A stretch of DNA of 64,000 nucleotides from contig JBFLKU010000029.1 in NCBI GenBank assembly GCA_040883315.1, positions 1 through 64,000 on the forward strand, written 5' to 3'. The DNA is from JAFGUF01 sp040883315. GTDB taxonomy: Bacteria > Bacillota > Clostridia > Christensenellales > UMGS416. This document shows, in pieces, positions 8,163-16,429 of this stretch; the first letter of the stretch is position 1; each line of letters opens with the position of its first letter. A program made the position numbers and the translations under genes. Below the pieces are notes generated by a model. It saw only the letters and a program-made list of their open reading frames with translations. It was not told the origin of the DNA and did no database searches.

Positions 8163-8783
8163 CTATTCTGCTGCTGCTTCCTCTGCTACTGCTGGTACTA
8201 CCACTGCATCATCATCCACAGTTTCTTCCACGAATTTAGCACCGTGTGTTATAACACATACTTGTGACTCCATAGGAGACATAATCTCGATGTTTTTGTC
8301 CTTTGTGATATCTAAATCGCTTACAAGCACAGAATCACCGAGTTTGTATTTAGATACATCAACATCAACATGGTCTATCAAATGCTTCGGCAATGCCAAA
8401 ATCTCTATTTCGTTCATTTGCTCCTGCAAAACTTCGTCCTTGCCGACAGATTCCTTATTCAAATAAATAATAGGCACATTTACTTTAATTTTTTCACCAG
8501 TTGTCAATGCCTGAAAATCCATATGAATTGTCTTGTATGTCAAAGTCTCTCTTTGAGATTCCTTGAAAATCGCCAGCTGTTCTTTGCCTTCAATATCCAA
8601 AAGCACCTGTGAACCCATAGACTGTGCCTTCATAAACTTCAGCACATCGATATGATCGATTTGAATACTTATCGGCTCTATATTATGCCCATATACCGTG
8701 GCAGGCACAAATCCACTCTCTCTGATTTTTTTTGCTTTTTGAGATAAATCTCTTTTCTTACATAACAATTTATATACTTCCAT
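8163..8783 (-). CDS. rplY: 50S ribosomal protein L25 / general stress protein Ctc
   Basis: 206 aa, the length of the long L25/Ctc (TL5) form. The N-terminal 5S-rRNA-binding domain has the expected features: KKRDLSQKAKKIRESGFVPATVYG and IDVLKFMKAQSMGSQVLLDIEG. The C-terminal beta domain (PIIYLNKESVGKDEVLQEQMNEIEI) follows. The tail is Ala/Val/Glu-rich, as in other Ctc proteins. The start has a GGAGG site. It binds 5S rRNA in the large subunit. It is monocistronic between two terminators or intergenic regions. Confidence 0.95.
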   Translation of the reverse strand: MEVYKLLCKKRDLSQKAKKIRESGFVPATVYGHNIEPISIQIDHIDVLKFMKAQSMGSQVLLDIEGKEQLAIFKESQRETLTYKTIHMDFQALTTGEKIKVNVPIIYLNKESVGKDEVLQEQMNEIEILALPKHLIDHVDVDVSKYKLGDSVLVSDLDITKDKNIEIMSPMESQVCVITHGAKFVEETVDDDAVVVPAVAEEAAAE

Positions 8784-9091
8784 TGTTATCCTCCAATAAA
8801 ATTTTTTATTATATCTATTATATCTTATACCCTAATTAGGAAAATTACAAATTTATTTCAATAATTAGCCTGCTTTGCGTCCATTTTCGCAGAGTATAAG
8901 GTGCATAAATATTTGCATATTCATGTCCCAAAAGAACCGCTAACAATATTCTAAATCAATGGTTTTACCAGCATACCAGGGCATATATTCGCTAGATTAA
9001 TTTTATTGTATTCTACATTTGACTTTATGTTTTTTAATAATTATACTTAAATTATCAGCAATAAATAAATATACAACTAATGGAGGAATAT
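8784..9091. other. Intergenic region between divergent genes
   Basis: About 300 AT-rich bases holding the divergent promoters of the L25 gene and the CrtC-like gene. I see no convincing stem-loop, riboswitch or small coding frame, and no clear consensus promoter. Confidence 0.5.
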
Positions 9092-10189
9092 ATGGATAAG
9101 GATAATTCAGCTGCACTGCAAAACATTGAAGATGAATACAATAAACTGAATATAAAGAGAAATGATATAGAAATATGGGAAGACGGAATGCGAACCACCG
9201 GACAGAAGAATACTTTCGAATGGTGGTACACAGATGCGGAGTTTGAGGACGGCACTACAATTGTGGTGGTGTTTTTCACCAAGTTTGGCTTTGATGTGAA
9301 AGGCCCTGCCCACCCTACCGCTACAATAGATATCACATTGCCAGACGGCACCAAAATAATCCAGCAGGTGTGCGAGCAAAAAGGACAGGTGATAGATGCA
9401 TCCCGCAAAATGTGCGATGTGAAGGTGAAAGAGAGCTACATAAAATATATAGATGGTGACTACGAGCTTCAGTATAAGGATGAAAAAATAGAATACCGTG
9501 CCCATATGAAATCGCTGCTTCCCATGTGGAGACCGGAGACTGGGCATATGTTTTTCGGGAAAAAGCAGGAGGTCTTTTTTGCATGGATGCCGGCTCAGCC
9601 ATCCTGCAAAGTAGACGCCACCCTCTCGGTGGACGGCAAACAAAAAAACATAAAGGGCATAGGATACCACGACCACAACTGGGGAAATATATCCATGAAC
9701 AAGGTGATGAACCACTGGTACTGGGGCAGAGCAAATATTGGCGGCTACACCATAATAACCAGTGATATAATATCCGAGAAAAAATATGGATATAAAAGGC
9801 TTCCTATTTTTATGATAGCAAAAGACGGAAAAATAATAGAAACGGATTTGACCAAAACAAAAGTAATCCGTCAGGATACATATCAGCACGAAGTAACAGG
9901 CAAATTCATGGATAATCATCTAACCTTTATCAATTATCATGATGGTGCAGAATATAAAGTGGAATTTATGCGGAAAAGAGATATCGTGGCTGCCAGCCTG
10001 CTAGAACAGCTGCCTAAATCCAAAAGATTTATCGCAAAACTAATAGGTGCAAACCCCACCTATGTGAGGATACTGGGCGATGTGCGGCTGACTATCACAA
10101 AGGACGGCAAATCCGATGTGATAGAGCATGAGGGGCTATGGGAACAGATGTTTTTCGGCAGCAATAAGCATGCCATAATAAATCCATAG
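9092..10189 (+). CDS. CrtC/AttH-like lipocalin-fold protein
   Basis: 365 aa. The N-terminal half holds FEWWYTDAEFEDGTTIVVVF and the second half GIGYHDHNWGNISMNKVMNHWYWG. These are the paired hallmark motifs of the AttH/CrtC superfamily: hydroxyneurosporene synthase, carotenoid hydratase and Diels-Alderase-like proteins with two lipocalin-type barrels binding hydrophobic ligands. There is no signal peptide. The start at 9092 is preferred because GGAGG at 9082 fits it; ATG 9080 overlaps that site. No carotenoid genes are nearby, so a role in lipid or other hydrophobic metabolite handling is inferred. Confidence 0.8.
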   Translation: MDKDNSAALQNIEDEYNKLNIKRNDIEIWEDGMRTTGQKNTFEWWYTDAEFEDGTTIVVVFFTKFGFDVKGPAHPTATIDITLPDGTKIIQQVCEQKGQVIDASRKMCDVKVKESYIKYIDGDYELQYKDEKIEYRAHMKSLLPMWRPETGHMFFGKKQEVFFAWMPAQPSCKVDATLSVDGKQKNIKGIGYHDHNWGNISMNKVMNHWYWGRANIGGYTIITSDIISEKKYGYKRLPIFMIAKDGKIIETDLTKTKVIRQDTYQHEVTGKFMDNHLTFINYHDGAEYKVEFMRKRDIVAASLLEQLPKSKRFIAKLIGANPTYVRILGDVRLTITKDGKSDVIEHEGLWEQMFFGSNKHAIINP

Positions 10190-10211
10190 CATAGAAATAT
10201 ATAAAATAAAA

Positions 10212-10229
10212 GACCCCTGTAAAGAGGTC
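10212..10229 (-). terminator. Terminator of lgt (weak on the other strand)
   Basis: On the minus strand GACCTC-TTTACA-GGGGTC forms a 6-bp stem with one G-T pair, followed by TTTTATTTT. It lies 7 bp beyond the lgt stop codon. Confidence 0.65.
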
Positions 10230-10235
10230 ATATTT

Positions 10236-11036
10236 TTATGCTTCTTTTTGCTTTTTCTCTTTAGGCTCTTTTTCTTTGTCAGTATCTTTCAGCCCTCTTT
10301 TGTTGTTTATAATCATTGCTATAATTGCACCAACAAAGATGAATATTGAAATGAACTGGGATGTAGAAAGAACGCCTACGCTTCCTCTATAGTCAGCTCT
10401 GAAGAATTCAATAACGCTTCTGAACACACTATAAAGTATCAGGTACAGAAGTCCCACGTTGCCCGGTCTTTTGTTTTTTCTGGCATATATCAGCAGTATT
10501 GCAGCTATTGTAAAATTGCTGATGCTGGAATATATCTGGGTCGGCACCAACGGCACATTAATAGGCGCGATGTTTGCCTCGTGAAAAATTATGTGAAATA
10601 TAGACTCTGTCTCGCGACCATAGCAGCACCCTGCCCCTAGGCAGCCTATTCTGCCGAAGCCCTGTGCCAGTGCTATGGATGGCATAAACAAATCAAAGTG
10701 CTTTAGGAAGCTAATGCCTTTTTTCTTGCAGTATAAAAATGCTGAAAGTGCACCAAAGATGATGCCGCCGTACACTACAAATCCGCTTCCTGATAAAAGC
10801 AATCCAAATGGGTCACGCAAAAATGCCTTGAACTCCACTACCAAATACAGCAGCTTTGCTCCCAAAAAGCCAGTGATTATGGCTATAATCATTAAATTGA
10901 AAACCAGATCTCCATCCAGCCCTTGCTTTTTGCCTCTGTAGTCTGCCAGCAAAATAGCTGCCAGCAGCCCTATTGCTATCATCAGCCCATATCCGTGAAC
11001 TGTGATTGGACCTACCTTAAATACCTCGTAAAACAT
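10236..11036 (-). CDS. lgt: Prolipoprotein diacylglyceryl transferase
   Basis: 266 aa with about seven membrane helices. The family signature is present: HFDLFMPSIALAQGFGRIGCLGAGCCYGRETE, shown here only to mark the conserved Arg-Ile-Gly-Cys stretch. The N-terminal HGYGLMIAIG is also typical. Lgt transfers diacylglycerol from phosphatidylglycerol to the lipobox cysteine of prelipoproteins. Two lipoproteins encoded in this window (at 29200 and 40174) are natural substrates. The C-terminus ends in a Lys/Glu-rich tail, longer than in enteric Lgt. It has its own terminator. Confidence 0.95.
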   Translation of the reverse strand: MFYEVFKVGPITVHGYGLMIAIGLLAAILLADYRGKKQGLDGDLVFNLMIIAIITGFLGAKLLYLVVEFKAFLRDPFGLLLSGSGFVVYGGIIFGALSAFLYCKKKGISFLKHFDLFMPSIALAQGFGRIGCLGAGCCYGRETESIFHIIFHEANIAPINVPLVPTQIYSSISNFTIAAILLIYARKNKRPGNVGLLYLILYSVFRSVIEFFRADYRGSVGVLSTSQFISIFIFVGAIIAMIINNKRGLKDTDKEKEPKEKKQKEA

Positions 11037-11133
11037 ATTGTCTCCTTGTTCTGTAACGCTTCGTTTATTGTATCATACTTTTTGCTAAATTTCATTATAC
11101 ACAGCAAATATGTTTTTTATATGTAAAAAGCTA

Positions 11134-11162
11134 TTGACAAACAAAAAAATAAACATTATACT
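11134..11162 (+). promoter_or_regulatory. Promoter of TetR-flavodoxin-FMN operon
   Basis: A near-perfect promoter: TTGACA (11134-11139), a 17-bp spacer and TATACT (11157-11162). The transcript start would fall around 11169, inside the inverted repeat described separately. Confidence 0.75.
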
Positions 11163-11194
11163 TAACATTGTTAATTAATTTAACTATGTTAAGT
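11160..11194. promoter_or_regulatory. Putative TetR operator overlapping -10 and start site
   Basis: 9-bp arms ACTTAACAT (11160-11168) and ATGTTAAGT (11186-11194), with further TTAA half-sites between them. The first arm overlaps the -10 and the second lies downstream of the start site. Autorepression by the first gene of the operon is inferred. Confidence 0.6.
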
Positions 11195-11222
11195 AATTAT
11201 ACTACTGTTAAAGGAGAGGCAC

Positions 11223-11807
11223 ATGGAGAAAAAATCTGTAAAGCAGCAGAGAGTGGAATCGTATTTTATAGATGCCGCAAAAAAGATAATAAAAGATGAA
11301 GGAGTGCACAGCGTGTCCGTTCGTAAAATAGCCGAGCTTTCCGGATATTCCTATGGCTCTATATATAATTATTATGCGGATTTAGATGAGCTATTATTTA
11401 ATGTAAAAAACTCCATGATATACGATATGGTGGGCATTATGCAGGAATACGACAGCGACCGCAAGCCCAGCCTGCAGGATTTGAAAGAGGGCAACAGGCG
11501 ATTTATCACCTACTTTATCGAGAACCCGAATGTATACGAATTTTTCTACACCTTCCCTATCAAAAAGCAGGGCAATACGCCCATGGATGATGTCAGCTTC
11601 GACGAAAACAGAACCAAAGCCTATATGGGATTTGTAGAGGATGGCATAATCACTATGGAGGAGCTGCCTACCGTCATCATGACTGTGATTTGCAGCATAT
11701 TTGGGCTGCTTACCTTGTATTTCTCGTCCAACGGAATGACCAAGGAACAGGTGTATGAAAGCATCGACAACATAACAGAGAATTTATTAAAAGGAGATAA
11801 AAAATGA
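11223..11807 (+). CDS. TetR-family regulator of a flavodoxin operon
   Basis: 194 aa. The N-terminal helix-turn-helix reads SVRKIAELSGYSYGSIYNYYADLDELL at about residues 37-63, in the TetR order. The C-terminal domain is all-alpha and variable. AGGAGAGG lies close upstream of the ATG. The gene overlaps the flavodoxin gene by 4 bp (ATGA), so the two are translationally coupled. With its promoter operator it probably senses a redox or small-molecule signal; the ligand is unknown. Confidence 0.9.
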   Translation: MEKKSVKQQRVESYFIDAAKKIIKDEGVHSVSVRKIAELSGYSYGSIYNYYADLDELLFNVKNSMIYDMVGIMQEYDSDRKPSLQDLKEGNRRFITYFIENPNVYEFFYTFPIKKQGNTPMDDVSFDENRTKAYMGFVEDGIITMEELPTVIMTVICSIFGLLTLYFSSNGMTKEQVYESIDNITENLLKGDKK

Positions 11808-12268
11808 ACATAGGTATTTTGATACATTCCGATACCGGCAACACATTGTCTGTGGCTCAGAGGATACAGGAGCAGCTAGAGAAAGACGGACATACAGCAA
11901 AAATAGAAAAAGTGACCGCTATAAAAGGCGATCCAAAAAACGGACTGCATTCCACATTATCCAGCATCCCCAAAATAGAGGGCTATGACAAAATAATAGT
12001 CGGCGCACCTATCAATGGGTTTGCACTGAGCAGAGCCATGAAAGAATATCTGGCTCTGCATGGTGAATTTCAAAACAAAGACGTAAACTGCTTTGTAACA
12101 CAGCACTTCAAGCGATCGTTTCTGGGCGGAAACCAAGGCATAAAGTACATGCTAGGCACTATCAGGGCAAGAGGCGGCAAAATAAAAAGCACTGCAGTAG
12201 TCCACTGGTCATCATTAAAAAGAGATGCCGAAATAAAAGAAGCTATAGAAGCTATGGCTGACATATAG
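11804..12268 (+). CDS. Flavodoxin-family protein
   Basis: 154 aa, the size of a short-chain flavodoxin. MNIGILIHSDTGNTLSVAQ has the phosphate-binding loop (S/T-D-T-G-N-T) for FMN. IIVGAPINGFALSRAMKEYL and CFVTQHFKRSFLGGNQGI correspond to the two FMN-stacking loops. It is a cytoplasmic one-electron carrier or a WrbA/NAD(P)H-dependent relative. The middle cistron of a TetR/flavodoxin/FMN-binding operon. A paralogue with the same INGF, VTQHF and HWS motifs lies at 49697-50161. Confidence 0.87.
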   Translation: MNIGILIHSDTGNTLSVAQRIQEQLEKDGHTAKIEKVTAIKGDPKNGLHSTLSSIPKIEGYDKIIVGAPINGFALSRAMKEYLALHGEFQNKDVNCFVTQHFKRSFLGGNQGIKYMLGTIRARGGKIKSTAVVHWSSLKRDAEIKEAIEAMADI

Positions 12269-12276
12269 GAGGAAAC

Positions 12277-12660
12277 ATGAAAAAAGCATTAAAAACAGTA
12301 CTGTTTGTTATACTCGGTATAATAGCGTTGGGGCTGGTTTTGGCGGGCTTCGGCACTCTTGGTCTAAAGGAAGCAACGGCACTGGAGATTGCGGCTATTG
12401 ATTTATCACAGGTGCCCGACGGCAAATACGAGGGCAGCTATCAAAACGGTCGCTGGAGCAACGACGTGGAGGTGACGGTGAAGGACAGCAGCATAGAGGA
12501 CATTCGGATTATAAAGTCTGGTAACTCATCGCAGATAGCTGTGCTGGAAGAGATATCAAATGCCGTGATTGAACAGCAAAAGGTGAATATAGACGCCGTA
12601 TCCGGTGCCACAGCCACTACGAATTCTTTGCTGAAAGCTATAGAGAATGCATTTGAATAA
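12277..12660 (+). CDS. Membrane-anchored FMN-binding domain protein (RnfG/NqrC-like domain)
   Basis: 127 aa. An N-terminal helix (VLFVILGIIALGLVLAGFGTLG) anchors an external FMN_bind domain: GKYEGSYQNGRWSNDVEVTV, then DAVSGATATTNSLLKAI. The SGATAT motif is the site where FMN is attached covalently to a Thr by flavin transferase in NqrC/RnfG. It starts 8 bp after the flavodoxin with AGGAGG. It may carry electrons between the cytoplasmic flavodoxin and an external acceptor, or receive them from Rnf; this is inference. Confidence 0.88.
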   Translation: MKKALKTVLFVILGIIALGLVLAGFGTLGLKEATALEIAAIDLSQVPDGKYEGSYQNGRWSNDVEVTVKDSSIEDIRIIKSGNSSQIAVLEEISNAVIEQQKVNIDAVSGATATTNSLLKAIENAFE

Positions 12661-12670
12661 TAAAATTAAG

Positions 12671-12697
12671 CACAGGATTTATATCCTGTGTTTTTTT
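12671..12697. terminator. Terminator of TetR-flavodoxin-FMN operon
   Basis: 8-bp stem CACAGGAT / ATCCTGTG with a 4-nt loop, followed by seven T. It lies 10 bp after the operon and faces the convergent membrane gene. Confidence 0.9.
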
Positions 12698-12710
12698 CAT
12701 GGTGGCTTGT

Positions 12711-13523
12711 TCAGTATTCTTTAAGGCGTGCCATTGCATCATCTACTATTTTTCTGGTCTCTAAAAAATTATATGCACAGAAAACCAAAATTACAGCATT
12801 GGAAATAGAATCGAAAAGCCCATAAAACACATAAGATGCTGCCTCTTTTAGATAGCTATCTGCTGTTAATGCAGATTTATCAATCCCCATCTCGCTCAAT
12901 GTATCATCTGACAAGCTTTCCAGCTCTACAGTGGCGTCCAGCTCTGCTACATACACTTCCATCTCGCTTATATCTGTAGTATCCTCTGTATACCACGGAA
13001 ATAGTGCAAACTCAAGAACCATAAATATGGCTGCCAAAGCTGCTACTTTCAGGAATATGCTTTTCGTTTCATTTGTTGCCATGTCTATAGCGTCTGCAAA
13101 GCTGTGAGTAGAAATTACAGCTATAAGTGCAACCGCCTCGAATGTCATTATGACGAAATCCCAGACAAAAATATATGCGCCTACTATTCTGTAGCCATAT
13201 ATTAAACCAAAAGCTTTTATCCAAGGCAGAATTAACCTTGTAATAATGATTATAATAAGAACCTTAAGTGTATTTTTGAACAATCCTTTTGAAAACCAAT
13301 TATCGCTTATGTCTCCATTGCACGCTTCAAAGGTATATGTGACAAAGGGACCCATCAGCAATATTATAAATATCATTTTAATAATAGCCGCACTGGTAGT
13401 ATAGTCCATATACTCACCTGCAAATATCCCTGCCAGCATATACGGCACCATTCCTATTACCAGCGACAAAAGCAAAATCCATGGCTTTGTTAAAAGCGTC
13501 ATAAGTGTTTTTCTTATTATCAT
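12711..13523 (-). CDS. Multi-helix integral membrane protein, unknown
   Basis: 270 aa, about six helices. The N-terminus (RKTLMTLLTKPWILLLSLVI) has the same layout as the proteins at 21570 and 32984: a short cytoplasmic amphipathic start with K-P, then a hydrophobic helix. A ~55-residue acidic loop between the last helices (TEDTTDISEMEVYVAELDAT) is probably extracellular. No catalytic motif seen. It is separated from the flotillin gene by a terminator, so it is either expressed by read-through or from its own promoter. Confidence 0.75.
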   Translation of the reverse strand: MIIRKTLMTLLTKPWILLLSLVIGMVPYMLAGIFAGEYMDYTTSAAIIKMIFIILLMGPFVTYTFEACNGDISDNWFSKGLFKNTLKVLIIIIITRLILPWIKAFGLIYGYRIVGAYIFVWDFVIMTFEAVALIAVISTHSFADAIDMATNETKSIFLKVAALAAIFMVLEFALFPWYTEDTTDISEMEVYVAELDATVELESLSDDTLSEMGIDKSALTADSYLKEAASYVFYGLFDSISNAVILVFCAYNFLETRKIVDDAMARLKEY

Positions 13524-13545
13524 TTTATCCCTCTTTGTAATAATA

Positions 13546-13563
13546 CCCCCGCTTTCGCAGGGG
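13546..13563 (-). terminator. Terminator after flotillin gene
   Basis: On the minus strand CCCCTGC-GAAA-GCGGGG, a GC-rich stem closed by a GNRA tetraloop, followed by TATTATTA. It ends the flotillin-NfeD transcript. Confidence 0.75.
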
Positions 13564-13588
13564 CATATTTTCTATTTTATAGTTTTTA

Positions 13589-15049
13589 CTATTTTTTTGG
13601 TTCTGTATCTTCTGGCTGCTCCGGTGCAGGCTCAGCTGATGCTGGCTCCTCCACAGTCTGCAGTGCAGTCTCTGTCACGTCTTCTGCATTGGCTGTGCCC
13701 TTTTGCTTGCCTAGGAATGACGGCAAATCCATGCCTGCCATTTCAAATAGCTCGTTCATAGGTGGGATAGACTTTGCCATGCCGGACAAGAAATTGGCTG
13801 TGGCAGGTGCTCCGCCTTTGCCGCCCATTGTGTCCCAAACGGTTACCTTATCTATCTTCAGGTTCTTAATAGCCTCCACCTGTACTCTTACCAGCTCTTC
13901 CAGCTTGTCAGCCACAATCAGCTTTACTGCTTGGTCTGCATTGCCGCCGGCTGCCTGCACTATTCGTCCGAAACCTTCAGCCTGCTTCATCAGTATTTCC
14001 TGAATACCACGAGCCTCTGCCTCCATCTTTGCGAACATAGCATCTGCTTCACCTTTTGCCATCAGTCTGGTTTTCTCGGCTTGGGCTGCTGCTGCTATCT
14101 CTGCCTGGCGTTTTGCTATCTCTGCAGATACGATGATATCAGCTTCTTTTGTTGCCTGCTCTCTGCGTGCTCTGGCAGTTTCTGATATTTGCTCTGCTTT
14201 GTATGATTCTTCCTGTGCCATAGCGTTTTGAACACGCTCTGCTGCAATAGCCTGACGCTCTGCCTCAGCCAGCTTTTCACGGCGGTTTGCCTCGGAATTG
14301 GCAACGGTGATTTTAGCCATGTTTTCACCTTCTACAGCTTTTGCATTTGCCTCTGCCACGCGGATACGCTGATCCTGCAATGCCACTGCTTCGCCGATAG
14401 AGCCGTCTCTTGTTTTCTCTGCCACGCTCTTTTTAGCGTCGTTGATGGCCTTTGCTGCTGCTTCTTTACCCAATGCTTCGATGTAGCCTGATTCATCCTT
14501 GATGTCGGTTACGTTAACGTTGATTAGGCGAAGACCGATTTTTTGCAGCTCGGATTCCACGTTGCGTGAAACTGCCGCTAGGAATTTATCACGGTCTGTG
14601 TTGATTTCTTCGATATCCATTGTAGCAACAACCAGACGCAGCTGACCAAATATAATATCCTTTGCAAGTTCCTCTATCTCATTTTGGCGAAGGCCCAGCA
14701 GACGCTCAGCAGCATTTTGCATGATGCCATTCTCTGTGGATATACCAACTGTGAAACGTGATGGAACGTCTATTCTGATGTTTTGCTTACTCAGCGCATT
14801 TGTCAGATTTACGTTGATGGATATTGGTGTCAGGCTCAGGAATTCATAGTGCTGAATGATAGGCCAGATAAAAGCCGCACCACCGTGAATACATTTGGCG
14901 CTCTTGTTTACGCCGCCTGATGTTCTGCCTACTTTACCGTAGATAACCAAGATTTTGTCGGAAGGACATTTTTTATATCTGGATAACAGTGATAAAAATG
15001 TTCCTAATAATAGTATAACAACTACTACTATTAATACTAATGTGTCCAT
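13589..15049 (-). CDS. Flotillin-like SPFH-domain protein
   Basis: 486 aa. A short N-terminal membrane segment (LVLIVVVVILLLGTFLSLL), an SPFH/band-7 domain at about 25-220, then a long Ala/Glu/Lys-rich coiled coil at about 220-370 (VAEANAKAVEGENMAKITVA) and a low-complexity C-terminus. This is the order in FloT/YuaG. Flotillins organise membrane microdomains and scaffold membrane complexes. It lies 35 bp downstream of an NfeD-like gene, the conserved floT-yuaF pairing. The C-terminal tail (EPASAEPAPEQPEDTEPKK) is acidic and Pro-rich. Confidence 0.93.
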   Translation of the reverse strand: MDTLVLIVVVVILLLGTFLSLLSRYKKCPSDKILVIYGKVGRTSGGVNKSAKCIHGGAAFIWPIIQHYEFLSLTPISINVNLTNALSKQNIRIDVPSRFTVGISTENGIMQNAAERLLGLRQNEIEELAKDIIFGQLRLVVATMDIEEINTDRDKFLAAVSRNVESELQKIGLRLINVNVTDIKDESGYIEALGKEAAAKAINDAKKSVAEKTRDGSIGEAVALQDQRIRVAEANAKAVEGENMAKITVANSEANRREKLAEAERQAIAAERVQNAMAQEESYKAEQISETARARREQATKEADIIVSAEIAKRQAEIAAAAQAEKTRLMAKGEADAMFAKMEAEARGIQEILMKQAEGFGRIVQAAGGNADQAVKLIVADKLEELVRVQVEAIKNLKIDKVTVWDTMGGKGGAPATANFLSGMAKSIPPMNELFEMAGMDLPSFLGKQKGTANAEDVTETALQTVEEPASAEPAPEQPEDTEPKK

Positions 15050-15084
15050 GTAATAACCTCTTCTTTCATATAATAAATTTTATT

Positions 15085-15747
15085 TTATTCATCTATTGCT
15101 TTTACGACCAAAGTGGACAGCCCCACGATGCCAACCACCTGCACCATGTCGCCTGTGGCGTGCTTTTTGCCGTCGTTGGCTACAGCCGATGCCTCCACTA
15201 GCCTGTCCTGAATGACCACCTGCACCTTGCCCTTAAATCCGTTTTCTTTTAGCAATGGGATATACACCTCGGCAGTCTGACCTATGGCATTTTTATAGTC
15301 TATGTTTCCGCTGGACTGGAGCCTGGCTGTGATATAGAAAAGATAGCCAATAATAAACATAGCAAACAATCCTGCAAGCACTGCTATAAATATTGCAAGT
15401 GCTGTGTTCATGCCTTTGCCAAGGAGCACTATGCCCGTCCATGGGAAAACTGTGAGAAATGCGATAACAGTTCTGAAAGATACAAACCTGAAATCTGTAT
15501 TCCCAAAATCTGCGGCGTCTGCATCTGTGCCGTCTGCGTGGAAATCCGCCGTGTCCATGTCGCCATCGATATCCATATCGCCATCGAAGTCTATGTCTCC
15601 GTCAGCGTCGCCCACGTCCACATCGCTGTCGCCGGTCAGCCCTATCACCGACAATATAAACTGAATGGCCAACACCAAAGTAGAAGGTATTGCCACATAA
15701 TAAAAGAACTGCTCAAGGGTAGTAAGTGCTTCCCACCATGCTGACAT
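15085..15747 (-). CDS. NfeD/YuaF-like membrane protein with Asp-rich insert
   Basis: 220 aa from ATG 15747, which has a GGAGATGAG-type ribosome site; an upstream in-frame start would give 236 aa but lacks one. It has a helix near the N-terminus, an unusual Asp/Gly/Ala-rich stretch (about residues 40-85, e.g. DVDVGDADGDIDFDGDMDID), two helices, and a C-terminal OB-fold typical of NfeD (GQTAEVYIPLLKENGFKGKV, TGDMVQVVGI). YuaF partners flotillin YuaG. The Asp-rich loop resembles calcium-binding repeats, but that is not established. Confidence 0.87.
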   Translation of the reverse strand: MSAWWEALTTLEQFFYYVAIPSTLVLAIQFILSVIGLTGDSDVDVGDADGDIDFDGDMDIDGDMDTADFHADGTDADAADFGNTDFRFVSFRTVIAFLTVFPWTGIVLLGKGMNTALAIFIAVLAGLFAMFIIGYLFYITARLQSSGNIDYKNAIGQTAEVYIPLLKENGFKGKVQVVIQDRLVEASAVANDGKKHATGDMVQVVGIVGLSTLVVKAIDE

Positions 15748-15850
15748 AATCTCATCTCCTCTTACATAAAAAGTCGCTACGCCGATAATCTCCAATTTTA
15801 TTTTAAATTGAGTTTTTATACAATATTATGGTCTATTGGCATATTGTATC

Positions 15851-15879
15851 ATTATACCATAGTGAATATCCGCTTTCAA
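15851..15879 (-). promoter_or_regulatory. Promoter of nfeD-flotillin operon
   Basis: On the minus strand TTGAAA (15874-15879), a 17-bp spacer and an extended -10 TGGTATAAT (TATAAT at 15851-15856). The start site would be about 15844, adjoining the 15818-15849 inverted repeat. Confidence 0.7.
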
Positions 15880-16068
15880 TTCTGAAAGACTGATAATATG
15901 TGTCTATGTTATACAAAATTGTATTTGATTTGACAGGGAATTTTTTGGATTGATTTCATATGTTGCTTCTCAACATTCCTGTCAGTCCAAATATCTCCAC
16001 GCGAAGAATGGCTCTTCAAGCATAAAATATCATATAATGCCAAATAAGATATGTTTTATTTACGACTG

Positions 16069-16097
16069 TTGCACAACAAATAGTTTAATGGTAAAAT
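16069..16097 (+). promoter_or_regulatory. Promoter of zinc-ribbon/membrane pair
   Basis: TTGCAC (16069-16074), a 17-bp spacer and TAAAAT (16092-16097), preceded by TGG (extended -10). It lies 77 bp before the first start codon. Confidence 0.55.
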
Positions 16098-16173
16098 ATA
16101 TATAATGTTAAATTTTATTGATGTTTAACAATGTAAATCTCAAAATCAACTAATATTTTATTGGAGGAAAAAT

Positions 16174-16419
16174 ATGAGTACTAATAAAAAATTCGCGTTA
16201 AAATGTAGTGTTTGTGGCAATATTAATTTTGAATATGATGAAAAATTATACTCATCTATTACAGAGGCAAGTAAAGTAAAATGTACTATTTGCAACAAAG
16301 AATATTCAAAAAAAGAATTAGAAGATGCTAACTTGAATTTAATTAGAGAGGAAGTAATTGAGTTATCAAAAGATGAACTTAAAAGAGCTCTAAAGAATTC
16401 AGGATTCAAGATTAAATAA
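16174..16419 (+). CDS. Small zinc-ribbon protein, unknown
   Basis: 81 aa. LKCSVCGNINFEYDE and VKCTICNKEYSKKEL give two CxxC pairs about 25 residues apart, a zinc-ribbon arrangement. A Leu/Lys/Glu helical tail follows (REEVIELSKDELKRALKNSG). GGAGG precedes the ATG. AT-rich, with Lys/Asn/Ile codon use unlike its neighbours. It lies 10 bp upstream of a membrane-anchored partner, so the two form a small accessory operon. No family recognised with confidence. Confidence 0.8.
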   Translation: MSTNKKFALKCSVCGNINFEYDEKLYSSITEASKVKCTICNKEYSKKELEDANLNLIREEVIELSKDELKRALKNSGFKIK

Positions 16420-16429
16420 GGAGATAAAA

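Larger units (their letters stand above)
15748..16173. other. Intergenic region with promoters and a long hairpin
   Basis: It contains the NfeD-flotillin promoter on the minus strand, a 9-bp inverted repeat ATACAATAT / ATATTGTAT at 15818-15849 near its start site, a long imperfect hairpin bounded by TGACAGG (15931) and CCTGTCA (15984), and the promoter of the zinc-ribbon pair. The hairpin's AACATTCCTGTC arm recurs near 17075, suggesting a degenerate repeat. No gene seen. Confidence 0.55.
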
